This document shows, piece by piece, positions 1 through 5,117 of a DNA stretch of 7,032 nucleotides. Origin of the DNA: AC-69 sp046728055. Lineage in GTDB: Bacteria > Actinomycetota > UBA4738 > HRBIN12. A program made the translations under genes and the position numbers. Where the stretch lies: positions 1 to 7,032 of the forward strand of contig JBKPDU010000038.1 in NCBI GenBank assembly GCA_046728055.1. The letters are read 5' to 3'. Position 1 is the stretch's first letter. The number at the start of each line of letters is the position of its first letter. Under the pieces are notes generated by a model. The model saw only the letters and a program-made list of their open reading frames with translations, ran no database searches and was not told the origin of the DNA.

Positions 1-99
1 GGCAGCAGGCGCTGGTGCGGGCGCGGTCGCGACGGCTGCTGGCGCGGGTGCAGCCGCTGCCGCGGGTGCCGGTGCGGGCGCGGCGGCCGTCGCAGTGGC
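1..99 (-). repeat. Ala/Pro-coding low-complexity GC repeat
   Basis: Imperfect repeats of GCG/GCA/CCC-type codons encode about 33 residues of mostly Ala and Pro at the visible end of the membrane protein. The codons vary (GCA, GCG, GCT, GCC for Ala), so this is a selected amino-acid composition and not a freshly expanded DNA microsatellite. The repeat continues past the window edge. Confidence 0.6.
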
Positions 100-363
100 G
101 ATCGGAGGCGGCGCCACTACGGGAGCGCCGGTGATCTTGACCGGCCGCCGAACTTCCTTGCCGGGCTCGAGCCGCGGAGCCTTGACCGACCTCGTCCCGC
201 CCTCTTCGCGTTGGAACCGCGGCGCGAACCGCATGTATCCCACCACGATCAGGAACGTAACGAGAACACCCAACCCGACGAGCAACACGGCCATGCCGTA
301 GACCCATCCACCAGTGTTGATCGTTGGGGTCACGCTCGGATCAACGGGCGTCTGGGCCAGCAT
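1..363 (-). CDS. Single-pass membrane protein with Ala/Pro-rich tail (C-terminus outside window)
   Basis: Partial gene of 121 codons that runs off the left edge; function not recognised. Residues 1-19 are a short polar N-terminus without a classical signal peptide (starts MLAQTPVDPS). Residues 20-44 are one hydrophobic helix (WVYGMAVLLVGLGVLVTFLI and onward). Residues 45-79 are basic and charged (RFAPRFQREE, KEVRRPVK), which suggests an N-out, C-in orientation. From residue 80 onward the chain is almost only Ala and Pro. Such AP linkers often tether a mobile domain; one membrane helix plus an AP linker recalls OadG-type subunits of biotin-dependent decarboxylases, but no carrier domain is visible, so this is only a thought. 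The ATG is chosen because a TAGAAT hexamer lies 7 nt upstream and no Shine-Dalgarno is present. It is the last gene of the leftward block, 48 nt after the cysteine-rich gene, and seems to have its own promoter. Confidence 0.75.
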   Translation of the reverse strand, partial: MLAQTPVDPSVTPTINTGGWVYGMAVLLVGLGVLVTFLIVVGYMRFAPRFQREEGGTRSVKAPRLEPGKEVRRPVKITGAPVVAPPPIATATAAAPAPAPAAAAAPAPAAVATAPAPAPAA

Positions 364-370
364 GCGCGCG

Positions 371-376
371 ATTCTA
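371..376 (-). promoter_or_regulatory. Candidate -10 element for leaderless transcription of the AP-tail membrane gene
   Basis: On the minus strand TAGAAT is followed by 7 nt (CGCGCGC) and then the ATG at 363. This is the TANNNT-6/7 nt-start spacing of leaderless bacterial mRNAs, and no Shine-Dalgarno lies upstream of the ATG. No clear -35 hexamer is visible. The element lies in the 48-nt gap after the preceding gene. Confidence 0.55.
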
Positions 377-411
377 GCAAGGACCCGTTGATCGCCGATC
401 CCGAAACGACA

Positions 412-573
412 TCACCCGCCGTGCAGATGCGGATGCGCCATCGCCTGGCGGAGCGCCTCCGCCAGGCAGTGGTAGCAGATCGGCGTCCGGCATCCGGGCT
501 CCTCGCAGAACTCGCACCATTCGATACTCGACTCACACGTCGCACACGCGACGGCCACATCGTGTTCGATCAT
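412..573 (-). CDS. 53-residue cysteine-rich, probably zinc-binding protein
   Basis: Small protein of 53 residues, MIEHDVAVACATCESSIEWC at the start. Cysteines are at 10, 13, 20, 23, 28, 33 and 36 with His35, giving CxxC, CxxC, a single Cys and CxxC. That spacing suggests two treble-clef or B-box-like zinc sites. The C-terminal tail is His-rich (AHPHLHGG). It has no membrane segment and is probably cytosolic. Its ATG overlaps the TGA of the rhodanese-CBS gene (ATGA), and GAGGAG stands 5 nt upstream, so the two are translationally coupled and very likely functional partners. A role in metal, persulfide or selenium handling with the rhodanese is inference from context only. A redox scaffold or a protein-protein adaptor are alternatives. 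The gene is too short for many gene callers. Confidence 0.82.
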   Translation of the reverse strand: MIEHDVAVACATCESSIEWCEFCEEPGCRTPICYHCLAEALRQAMAHPHLHGG

Positions 574-1292
574 GCGTGCTCCTCTTTGGAATGGTGCTCG
601 CGCTCGTGGAGCTCCAACGCCGCCTTCGCCGCATCCGCTCGCCGCAGCAGGCCGACCAGCCGGCCATCCGATGTGGTGATGGGGGAACTTTCGAGATCGT
701 GTTCCGTCATGAACGCGGCCATCTGCTCGATGGAGACGAACGACCGGAACGTGCTGGGGCCCGGGCGCATGGCCTCTTCGATCGGGAGGTCCGGGTTCGC
801 CTCCAACTCCTTCGACCGGAGCAAGCCGAACACCACGCGTTCCTCGTTCAGGACCACGCAGGCGTCCCATCCTGCCCCGCGGACTCGGTCCCGGACATCG
901 CCGAGGCGCTCGTCCACGCGGCAGGTCGGAACGTCCGTGCGAGCGACGTCCCCGGCTCGAGGGCGCTGCGCGTTCGTGCCCTCCGAGGGGAGCCCCGCCG
1001 CCAGCCAATCGAGCTTTCCGTCCACGTAGTCGAACACCTCGGTGAACCCGAAGCTCTCGAGCCGCCACGCGGCTCGTGGGCTGAGGTCTCAGGCCGAATC
1101 CGAGCAGTACACGACGACGGGCCGGCCCCGGTCGAGCACGCTCCGGGCTTCGGCCTCGAGCCGGCGAAGCGGCATGTTGATGGCGCCGGGAAGGTGATCC
1201 TCCTCGAATTCGTTCGCCGGGAGCACATCGACGAGCTGGGCCCCCCCCTCAACCAGGCGGCGCACCTCGTCGCGGTCGACGGGTTGGGGCAT
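570..1292 (-). CDS. Rhodanese-CBS pair protein, candidate selenoprotein with in-frame TGA
   Basis: Read through the TGA this is 240 residues. Rhodanese domain, about 5-105: QLVDVLPANEFEEDHLPGAI, then the active-site strand VVVYC with Cys63 as the likely persulfide-bearing residue, then SDSA, the TGA at residue 68, DLSPRAAWRLESFGF, and the closing YVDGKLDWLAAGLPSEG. A CBS pair follows, about 115-162 and 172-223, a module that usually senses adenosine nucleotides. The tail is charged. Both halves are in one frame and the rhodanese fold needs both, so the TGA is either selenocysteine or a very recent nonsense change. Residue 68 sits at Cys+5, where some rhodaneses carry a second Cys (for example CWGPGCNGA types). 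The ATG at 1292 is chosen because AGGAGG lies 4 nt upstream; the ATG at 1319 has no ribosome site and lies only 9 nt past the tRNA end. If the TGA stops translation, the product is a 67-residue half domain. Confidence 0.8.
1058..1076 (-). promoter_or_regulatory. Candidate bacterial SECIS hairpin
   Basis: In the mRNA, CGAGCCGC-GUG-GCGGCUCG forms a perfect 8-bp stem with a 3-nt loop whose first base is G. Counting from the UGA, 12 nt precede the stem and 20 nt precede the loop. Known bacterial SECIS elements lie just after the UGA inside the coding region, with the apical loop roughly 16-37 nt away, a small loop and a G among its first two bases; all of these are met. Outer pairing AGCCC with GGGUU could extend the stem across an asymmetric internal loop. 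Caution: GC-rich coding DNA makes such palindromes by chance fairly often, and the E. coli-type bulged U is not evident. Confidence 0.45.
1089..1091 (-). other. In-frame TGA, candidate selenocysteine codon
   Basis: TGA at codon 68 of the rhodanese-CBS gene, inside the active-site loop (YCSDSA-TGA-DLSPRAA). No other stop interrupts the frame for the next 172 codons. The same codon ends normal genes in this window (570, 412, 3583, 5786), so a genome-wide reassignment of TGA is excluded. Selenocysteine replacing a Cys in a redox or persulfide site is the usual pattern for selenoproteins. A single change from TGC or TGT (Cys), or from TGG, would also produce it. Confidence 0.55.
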
Positions 1293-1296
1293 GTCG

Positions 1297-1302
1297 CCTC
1301 CT
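1297..1302 (-). promoter_or_regulatory. Shine-Dalgarno AGGAGG deciding the rhodanese start
   Basis: AGGAGG stands 4 nt before the ATG at 1292 on the minus strand. The only upstream alternative ATG, at 1319, has GCCGAGCGGG before it and no usable ribosome site. The start at 1292 also leaves a 36-nt gap to the tRNA. Confidence 0.7.
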
Positions 1303-1328
1303 CGCTCGATCTCTGCCATCCCGCTCGG

Positions 1329-1402
1329 AGCCGGAGGTGGGATTCGAACCCACGACCTACCACTTACGAGGCGGTTGCTCTGCCTGGCTGAGCTACTCCG
1401 GC
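1329..1402 (-). tRNA. tRNA-Thr (anticodon CGT)
   Basis: A complete 74-nt cloverleaf including the discriminator. The acceptor GCCGGAG pairs fully with CTCCGGC; the D stem is GCTC/GAGC; the anticodon stem ACCGC/GTGGT has one G-U pair; the T arm is GTGGG-TTCGAAT-CCCAC. The anticodon loop CTCGTAA places CGT (1366-1368) at 34-36, which reads the Thr codon ACG, a frequent codon in GC-rich genomes. The discriminator base is T and CCA is not encoded, so it must be added after transcription. No terminator-like hairpin with a T-run separates the tRNA from the rhodanese gene 36 nt downstream, so a joint tRNA-mRNA transcript is plausible. Confidence 0.95.
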
Positions 1403-1415
1403 GGGTGGGGGTTTG

Positions 1416-1421
1416 AGTCTA
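1416..1421 (-). promoter_or_regulatory. Possible -10 box of the tRNA-Thr promoter
   Basis: TAGACT on the minus strand lies 13 nt before the tRNA 5' end, which would put the transcription start about 6 nt upstream of the mature tRNA. No convincing -35 is visible. The 53-nt gap also has to hold the promoter of the rightward gene. Confidence 0.35.
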
Positions 1422-1451
1422 CCCAACACGGCCGGTCCGCCCGGGCTCGGA

Positions 1452-1457
1452 GATAAT
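1452..1457 (+). promoter_or_regulatory. Possible -10 box overlapping the first ATG of the UspA-UbiB gene
   Basis: GATAAT is one base from the TATAAT consensus, in otherwise GC-rich DNA. It overlaps the ATG at 1456 and precedes the in-frame ATG at 1468 by 10 nt. If it is a true -10, transcription would start near 1464 and the ATG at 1468 would be used on an almost leaderless mRNA. If not, CGGAG 3 nt before 1456 could serve as a poorly spaced ribosome site. No -35 is evident. Confidence 0.35.
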
Positions 1458-3567
1458 GCACGAGCGCATGTTGAACCAAGAGCGATCGCGAGACGCCCGC
1501 GCCACCGTGGGCAGGGTCATGGTGGCCACTGACCGCTCCGAATCAGCCGACCGCGCGGCGGGATGGGCGGCCACGCTGGCCGACCGGTACGGCGCCGAGC
1601 TCTACGTCGTGCAGGTGGTCGTGCCGGCCAACCCAGCGGCCACGCAGCACGGGGCGGCGGAGGCGTCCCGGGCAGGTGCAGCTGCCGACGAGCTGCAGCG
1701 GTACGCGATGGAGTTGGCGGGGGAACGCGGCCGGTCCCGAGTGATGGTCGACGACGACCCGGCCATGGCCATCGTGCGGGCCGCCGAGGAGGAGGCGGCC
1801 GACGTGCTGGTCGTGGGCAACGCCGGAATGGCCGGCCGCAAGGAGTTCCTCCTGGGCAACGTCCCCAACCGGATCTCTCACAACGCTCGATGCACCGTGA
1901 TCATCGTCAACACCATCTCTCCCGATGGGGACGTCCAGGTGATCCGTCCCCGCACGGCCATCCGGGCCGGAGAGTTCCCGGAGACCGAACCGCGCCTGGC
2001 CGCCCGGGGGACACGGATCGGCGCGGTGATGGCCAAGCACGGGGTGAAGTCGCTGTTCGTCAAGCGCGGGGAGGACGGAGCCACCGGACGCAGGGCCCAG
2101 GCGCGCCATCTCCGAAGCGCGCTGGAAGAGCTGGGACCGACGTTCGCCAAGCTCGGCCAGGTCCTCTCGACCCGTCCCGACCTGCTTCCCCCCGAGTTCA
2201 TCGACGAACTGGCGACCCTGCGGGACAACGTGCCGCCACTCGCCGAGCCGGAAGTGGTGCACGTCATGGAGCAGGAGCTCGGCGTTCCGTGGGAGGACGT
2301 CTTCGACACGATCGACCCAGCCCCGTTGGCGGCCGGGACGATCGCCCAGGTCCACCGAGCCACGTTGACCGACGGTGAACGCGTGGTGGTGAAGGTCCAG
2401 CGTCCCACGGCCCGCGAGGAGATCGAGCAGGACCTCGCGCTGCTCGAGCTCTTCGCGGAGAAGGTCGCCGACCGTCCGGGGCTGAGGCAAGTCATCGACA
2501 TGGGCGCCGTGTTCGAGCATCTCTCCGCCTCGCTCCACCGTGAGCTGGACTTCCGTCAGGAGGCCTCGAACATCGAGCGGATGGCCGATGTCCTGAAATC
2601 CTACTCGCGTCTCGACGTCCCCGCGGTCTTCGACGACCTGTCGACCTCGCGGCTGTTGGTGATGGAGGAGATCCAGGGGTTCCCGATCTCCAGGGCTCCG
2701 CACCGAGCCGAACGCAAGGAGGCCGCCCGGCAACTCCTGGAGAGCTACTACAAGCAGATCCTGGTCGACGGGTTCTTCCATGCCGACCCCCACCCCGGGA
2801 ACTTGATGTGGTGGAAGGACCGGATCTACTTCCTGGACTTCGGGATGGTCGGCGAGATCGGGGCCGACATGCGTGAACACCTGATGCTCCTGCTCATGGC
2901 GTTCTGGCAGGAGGACGTGGGGTTCCTGACCGACGTCACGCTCATGCTGGCCGGGGCCATCGATCGGAGCGATCTGGACGTCACGAAGTTCCAGGAGGAG
3001 ATCGGCGAGCTGATGGCGAAGTACCGGACCGCTTCGCTCACGGACATCCAACTCGGCCCCATCCTCCAGGAGATGACCGAGGTGTCGATCCGCCACGACG
3101 TCCCGTTGCCTGCATCCCTCGCTCTGACCGGTAAGGCACTTGCCCAGATGCAACTCGCCACCGCGGAGCTCGACCCCGAACTCGACCCGTTCGACGTGGC
3201 CGGGAAGTTCCTGATGCGCCAGGTCCTGACGGGGGTGGGCGCGAAGCTCGACCCGAAGGCGTTGTTCTACCGGTCACAGCGGCTCAAGGTGCGGTTCCTT
3301 CGGATGGTGGAGGCGATCGAACGGCTCATCGGGGCTCGGCCGGGGCAGAAGCTCGAGGTGAACTTCCGTGCGGCATCCCTCGAGGACACGATCCGCCGCG
3401 CCGGACGGAGGTTGGCGATCGGGCTCACCGCGGGGGCTGCGGTCCTGGCCTCCGGGCTCACCGCGGTGTCGGAACGCGTCCCGCCCTGGGTGCCGGTCAC
3501 GTTCGGCATCGTCGGGGGATTGCTCACGCTGTCGCTGGTCGCGGACCTGTTCGTCCGCCGGCGGTAG
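1456..3567 (+). CDS. UspA domain fused to UbiB/AarF (ABC1) atypical kinase, membrane-anchored
   Basis: 703 residues. UspA domain, about 17-152: RVMVATDRSESADRAAGWA and the nucleotide loop G121xxG124-x9-G134 followed by Asn where Ser/Thr is usual. A charged linker covers about 153-195. The UbiB/ABC1 kinase-like core, about 196-560, has all family marks: KxGQ at 232-235 (AKLGQVLSTRPDLLP), the Ala/Gly-rich loop AAGTIAQVH at 292-300, Lys313 in VVVKVQRP, ExD at 363-365, the catalytic loop FHADPHPGN at 441-449 and DFG at 461-463. Two C-terminal helices, about 652-672 and 680-699, anchor it in the membrane. UbiB proteins are ATPases or kinase-like factors for isoprenoid quinone and lipid handling; in an actinobacterium the quinone would be menaquinone. 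The N-terminal stress domain may add nucleotide or stress sensing (inference). The start at 1456 or 1468 is uncertain. The gene ends 15 bp from a convergent gene with no terminator hairpin visible between. Confidence 0.93.
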   Translation: MHERMLNQERSRDARATVGRVMVATDRSESADRAAGWAATLADRYGAELYVVQVVVPANPAATQHGAAEASRAGAAADELQRYAMELAGERGRSRVMVDDDPAMAIVRAAEEEAADVLVVGNAGMAGRKEFLLGNVPNRISHNARCTVIIVNTISPDGDVQVIRPRTAIRAGEFPETEPRLAARGTRIGAVMAKHGVKSLFVKRGEDGATGRRAQARHLRSALEELGPTFAKLGQVLSTRPDLLPPEFIDELATLRDNVPPLAEPEVVHVMEQELGVPWEDVFDTIDPAPLAAGTIAQVHRATLTDGERVVVKVQRPTAREEIEQDLALLELFAEKVADRPGLRQVIDMGAVFEHLSASLHRELDFRQEASNIERMADVLKSYSRLDVPAVFDDLSTSRLLVMEEIQGFPISRAPHRAERKEAARQLLESYYKQILVDGFFHADPHPGNLMWWKDRIYFLDFGMVGEIGADMREHLMLLLMAFWQEDVGFLTDVTLMLAGAIDRSDLDVTKFQEEIGELMAKYRTASLTDIQLGPILQEMTEVSIRHDVPLPASLALTGKALAQMQLATAELDPELDPFDVAGKFLMRQVLTGVGAKLDPKALFYRSQRLKVRFLRMVEAIERLIGARPGQKLEVNFRAASLEDTIRRAGRRLAIGLTAGAAVLASGLTAVSERVPPWVPVTFGIVGGLLTLSLVADLFVRRR

Positions 3568-3582
3568 TCGAGCCGAAACCGC

Positions 3583-3777
3583 TCAGTCGTCGGCGCCGGG
3601 TGGAACGATGTCCGAACCCGTGCCTTTGAGCGCCGTTGGCGGCGACGGCTTCGCCTTGGTCTCGCCCTTCCGGATGGAACGAACCACGGCGCGCTCCAAG
3701 AAGAACGCGACCACCCCAAGGATGAGCCCGACGCCCAACCGCTCGATCCGGCGGAACACGTTCTTCGATCGATTCAT
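3583..3777 (-). CDS. Small single-pass membrane protein (64 residues)
   Basis: Function not recognised. Residues 1-13 are basic (MNRSKNVFRRIER), residues 14-32 form one membrane helix (LGVGLILGVVAFFLERAVV), and the remainder is a basic then Pro-rich tail ending in acidic residues (GADD). The positive charges on both flanks leave the orientation open. It lies 30 nt downstream of the receiver-cyclase gene on the same strand and is probably cotranscribed with it. It has no ribosome site of its own: the strong TAAGGAG upstream is placed for an out-of-frame 7-codon mini-ORF whose TGA overlaps this ATG (ATGA), so expression probably depends on reinitiation. It may anchor or modulate the cyclase, but this is inference from position only. 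The coding call rests on the hydrophobic profile, the frame and the context. Confidence 0.68.
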   Translation of the reverse strand: MNRSKNVFRRIERLGVGLILGVVAFFLERAVVRSIRKGETKAKPSPPTALKGTGSDIVPPGADD

Positions 3778-3797
3778 CCGTTCGACGACTCGGCCAT
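3774..3797 (-). CDS. Seven-codon mini-ORF (MAESSNG) before the small membrane gene
   Basis: ATG GCC GAG TCG TCG AAC GGA TGA has the best ribosome site in this intergenic stretch, AAGGAG 6 nt upstream, and its TGA overlaps the ATG at 3777. The peptide is not recognisable and is probably a translational-coupling device and not a functional product. An alternative is that the first residues belong to the membrane protein through a frameshift or an assembly indel. Confidence 0.4.
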   Translation of the reverse strand: MAESSNG

Positions 3798-3803
3798 GAG
3801 GCG

Positions 3804-3810
3804 CTCCTTA
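3804..3810 (-). promoter_or_regulatory. Ribosome binding site overlapping the cyclase stop codon
   Basis: TAAGGAG on the minus strand contains both the TAA stop of the receiver-cyclase gene (3808-3810) and an AAGGAG Shine-Dalgarno 6 nt before the ATG at 3797. Sharing the stop and the ribosome site implies tight translational linkage of the two frames. Confidence 0.6.
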
Positions 3811-5082
3811 TCGGTACACGACCCGGAACGCCTCCACGGTCTCCTGCCGACCCTTGACGCGACGGTGACCGATGGGCTCGACCGCAACCTCCGGCGCCGC
3901 GGCCACCGTCGACACCGACGCCACGATCTCACCGCCCGCCGCCTCACTCTGGAGCCGCTGCGCAACGTTCACCGCATCACCCACGACGGTGTACTCGAGA
4001 CGACCGCCGCCGCCGATCGTTCCCGCGATCACCCAGCCGGTGTTGATGCCGATCCCCATGGGGAGCTCGCCGAGCCTCCCACTCCACCCGTCGCGGTTCA
4101 GCTCGGCCTGCTTCGCCTGCATGGCGATGGCGCACTGGAGGGCCTGGGCGGCGTGGTCGGAGAGCGGGTACGGCGCACCGAAGATGGCCATCACGGCATC
4201 GCCGGCGAACTTGTCGATGGTCCCCCCGTGCTCTGCGATGACGTCGGCCATGGCGCCGAGGTGCCGGGCCAGGACGTCGGCGATCTCGGCGGCCGAGAGC
4301 TGTTCGGCGATGGCCGAGAACCCCCGGATGTCCGAGAACAGCACGGTCACCTCAAGCTCCTCCTGGGTCAGGGCAACCCCGGACTCGAGCTTCTCGGCGA
4401 ACTGCGAGGGGACGTAGGAACGGAGCGTGCGCGCGGCGGAGGCCCGGTCCACCACGGCGGCATGCAACCGCTTGAGCTCGTCAACGGCGGCGGCGCCTTC
4501 GCCCGCCGTCTCCGCCAGTCGCCCGAACAGGTCGGTGACCCGGCGATCCACCGCCTCCTGGGTCGTCCCCAGGGCCTGGGCCATCTCGGCGTATCCGAGG
4601 CCCCGGGCCATCATGTCGAGGATCTCCCGGTCGGCCCCGGCGGTCTCGCGACGTCCCGAGAGCCGCTCCGCGATCACCGGATCCACTGCCGACCCTCCGC
4701 GGGCGACCTCCCGGATGGCTCGCCCAAGTTCGTCGCCCTGTGCGATCCGGTCCTTCAACAGGTACGCCAGTCCGCTCTGGCCCTGGCCGAGGAGCGCGAT
4801 GGCGTAGGCCTCGTCGTCGTGAGCGGAGAGCACGACGACGCCGGTCTCGGGATGCTTGGACCGGATCTCGTGGGCGCAGTCGATCCCCTCGAGCTGGAAG
4901 TTCGGCGGCATCTTGATGTCGGTCACCACGACGTCGGGCCGTCGCTCCTCGGCCTCGGCGAGGAGGGACGGCCCATCCGCCGCCACGCCGACGACCTCGA
5001 CGTCCTCGAAGGAGTCGATCACGGCCCGCACCCCTTCACGTACCAGGACGTTGTCCTCGCCCAACACGACCCGGATGCTCAC
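3808..5082 (-). CDS. Response regulator with receiver, LuxR-like HTH and class IIIb adenylate cyclase domains
   Basis: 424 residues from a GTG start with GAGGGG 8 nt upstream; longer forms read into the divergent gene. Receiver, 1-130: acidic E9/D10, phospho-acceptor D55 (VVTDIKMPP), switch S86, K110. A LuxR-like helix-turn-helix, about 145-192, is degenerate: the usual LTxREREVL has become AGADREILDMM, while AEMAQALGTTQEAVDRRV is kept. A helical linker follows, including SYVPSQFAEKLESG (222-235). The class III cyclase domain, about 243-424, has metal-binding D251 (FSDIRGFS) and D295, Lys291 of KFAGD, Thr365 (seven residues before N372), and N372 and R376 for the transition state. Thr instead of Asp at the second specificity site marks class IIIb, the group of CyaC and soluble adenylyl cyclase, often bicarbonate-stimulated. 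It should make cAMP from ATP as a homodimer, controlled by phosphorylation. It is divergent from the regulator at 5118 and paralogous to it over the receiver and HTH. Confidence 0.93.
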   Translation of the reverse strand: MSIRVVLGEDNVLVREGVRAVIDSFEDVEVVGVAADGPSLLAEAEERRPDVVVTDIKMPPNFQLEGIDCAHEIRSKHPETGVVVLSAHDDEAYAIALLGQGQSGLAYLLKDRIAQGDELGRAIREVARGGSAVDPVIAERLSGRRETAGADREILDMMARGLGYAEMAQALGTTQEAVDRRVTDLFGRLAETAGEGAAAVDELKRLHAAVVDRASAARTLRSYVPSQFAEKLESGVALTQEELEVTVLFSDIRGFSAIAEQLSAAEIADVLARHLGAMADVIAEHGGTIDKFAGDAVMAIFGAPYPLSDHAAQALQCAIAMQAKQAELNRDGWSGRLGELPMGIGINTGWVIAGTIGGGGRLEYTVVGDAVNVAQRLQSEAAGGEIVASVSTVAAAPEVAVEPIGHRRVKGRQETVEAFRVVYR

Positions 5083-5105
5083 GTGGCCCGCCCCTCGAGC
5101 GCCGA

Positions 5106-5111
5106 TACGAT
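5106..5111 (+). promoter_or_regulatory. Candidate -10 element, leaderless start of the response regulator
   Basis: TACGAT (TANNNT) is followed by 6 nt (TCCCGC) and the ATG at 5118, with no Shine-Dalgarno before the ATG. It sits in the 35-bp gap between two divergent start codons, so the two promoters must overlap each other or the opposing coding starts. No -35 is evident. Confidence 0.45.
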
Positions 5112-5117
5112 TCCCGC

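Noticed and set aside
412..1068. A 218-codon minus frame beginning inside the rhodanese gene
   Set aside because: Only its last 53 residues are a real gene (start at 573). The upstream part is the out-of-frame shadow of the CBS region with an Arg/Gly-rich composition.
1089..1091. TGA read as a normal sense codon because of a variant genetic code
   Set aside because: TGA ends several intact genes in the window (at 412, 570, 3583 and 5786), so a general reassignment does not fit.
576..1391. A plus-strand open frame covering the rhodanese-CBS gene and the tRNA
   Set aside because: It crosses a structurally perfect minus-strand tRNA and opposes a domain-bearing frame.
1329..1402. The tRNA-Thr as an integration (att) site for a mobile element
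   Set aside because: No integrase gene and no repeat of the tRNA 3' end were found in the window, and the flanking genes look like ordinary chromosomal genes.
1543..3153. A 536-codon minus-strand open frame opposite the UspA-UbiB gene
   Set aside because: It is a GC-rich antisense shadow with His/Gly/Asp-rich low-complexity composition and no recognisable domain, whereas the plus frame has all UbiB motifs.
3555..3564. The palindrome CCGCCGGCGG just before the UspA-UbiB stop, considered as a terminator
   Set aside because: It has no loop, no T-run follows, and it lies inside the Arg-rich C-terminal codons.
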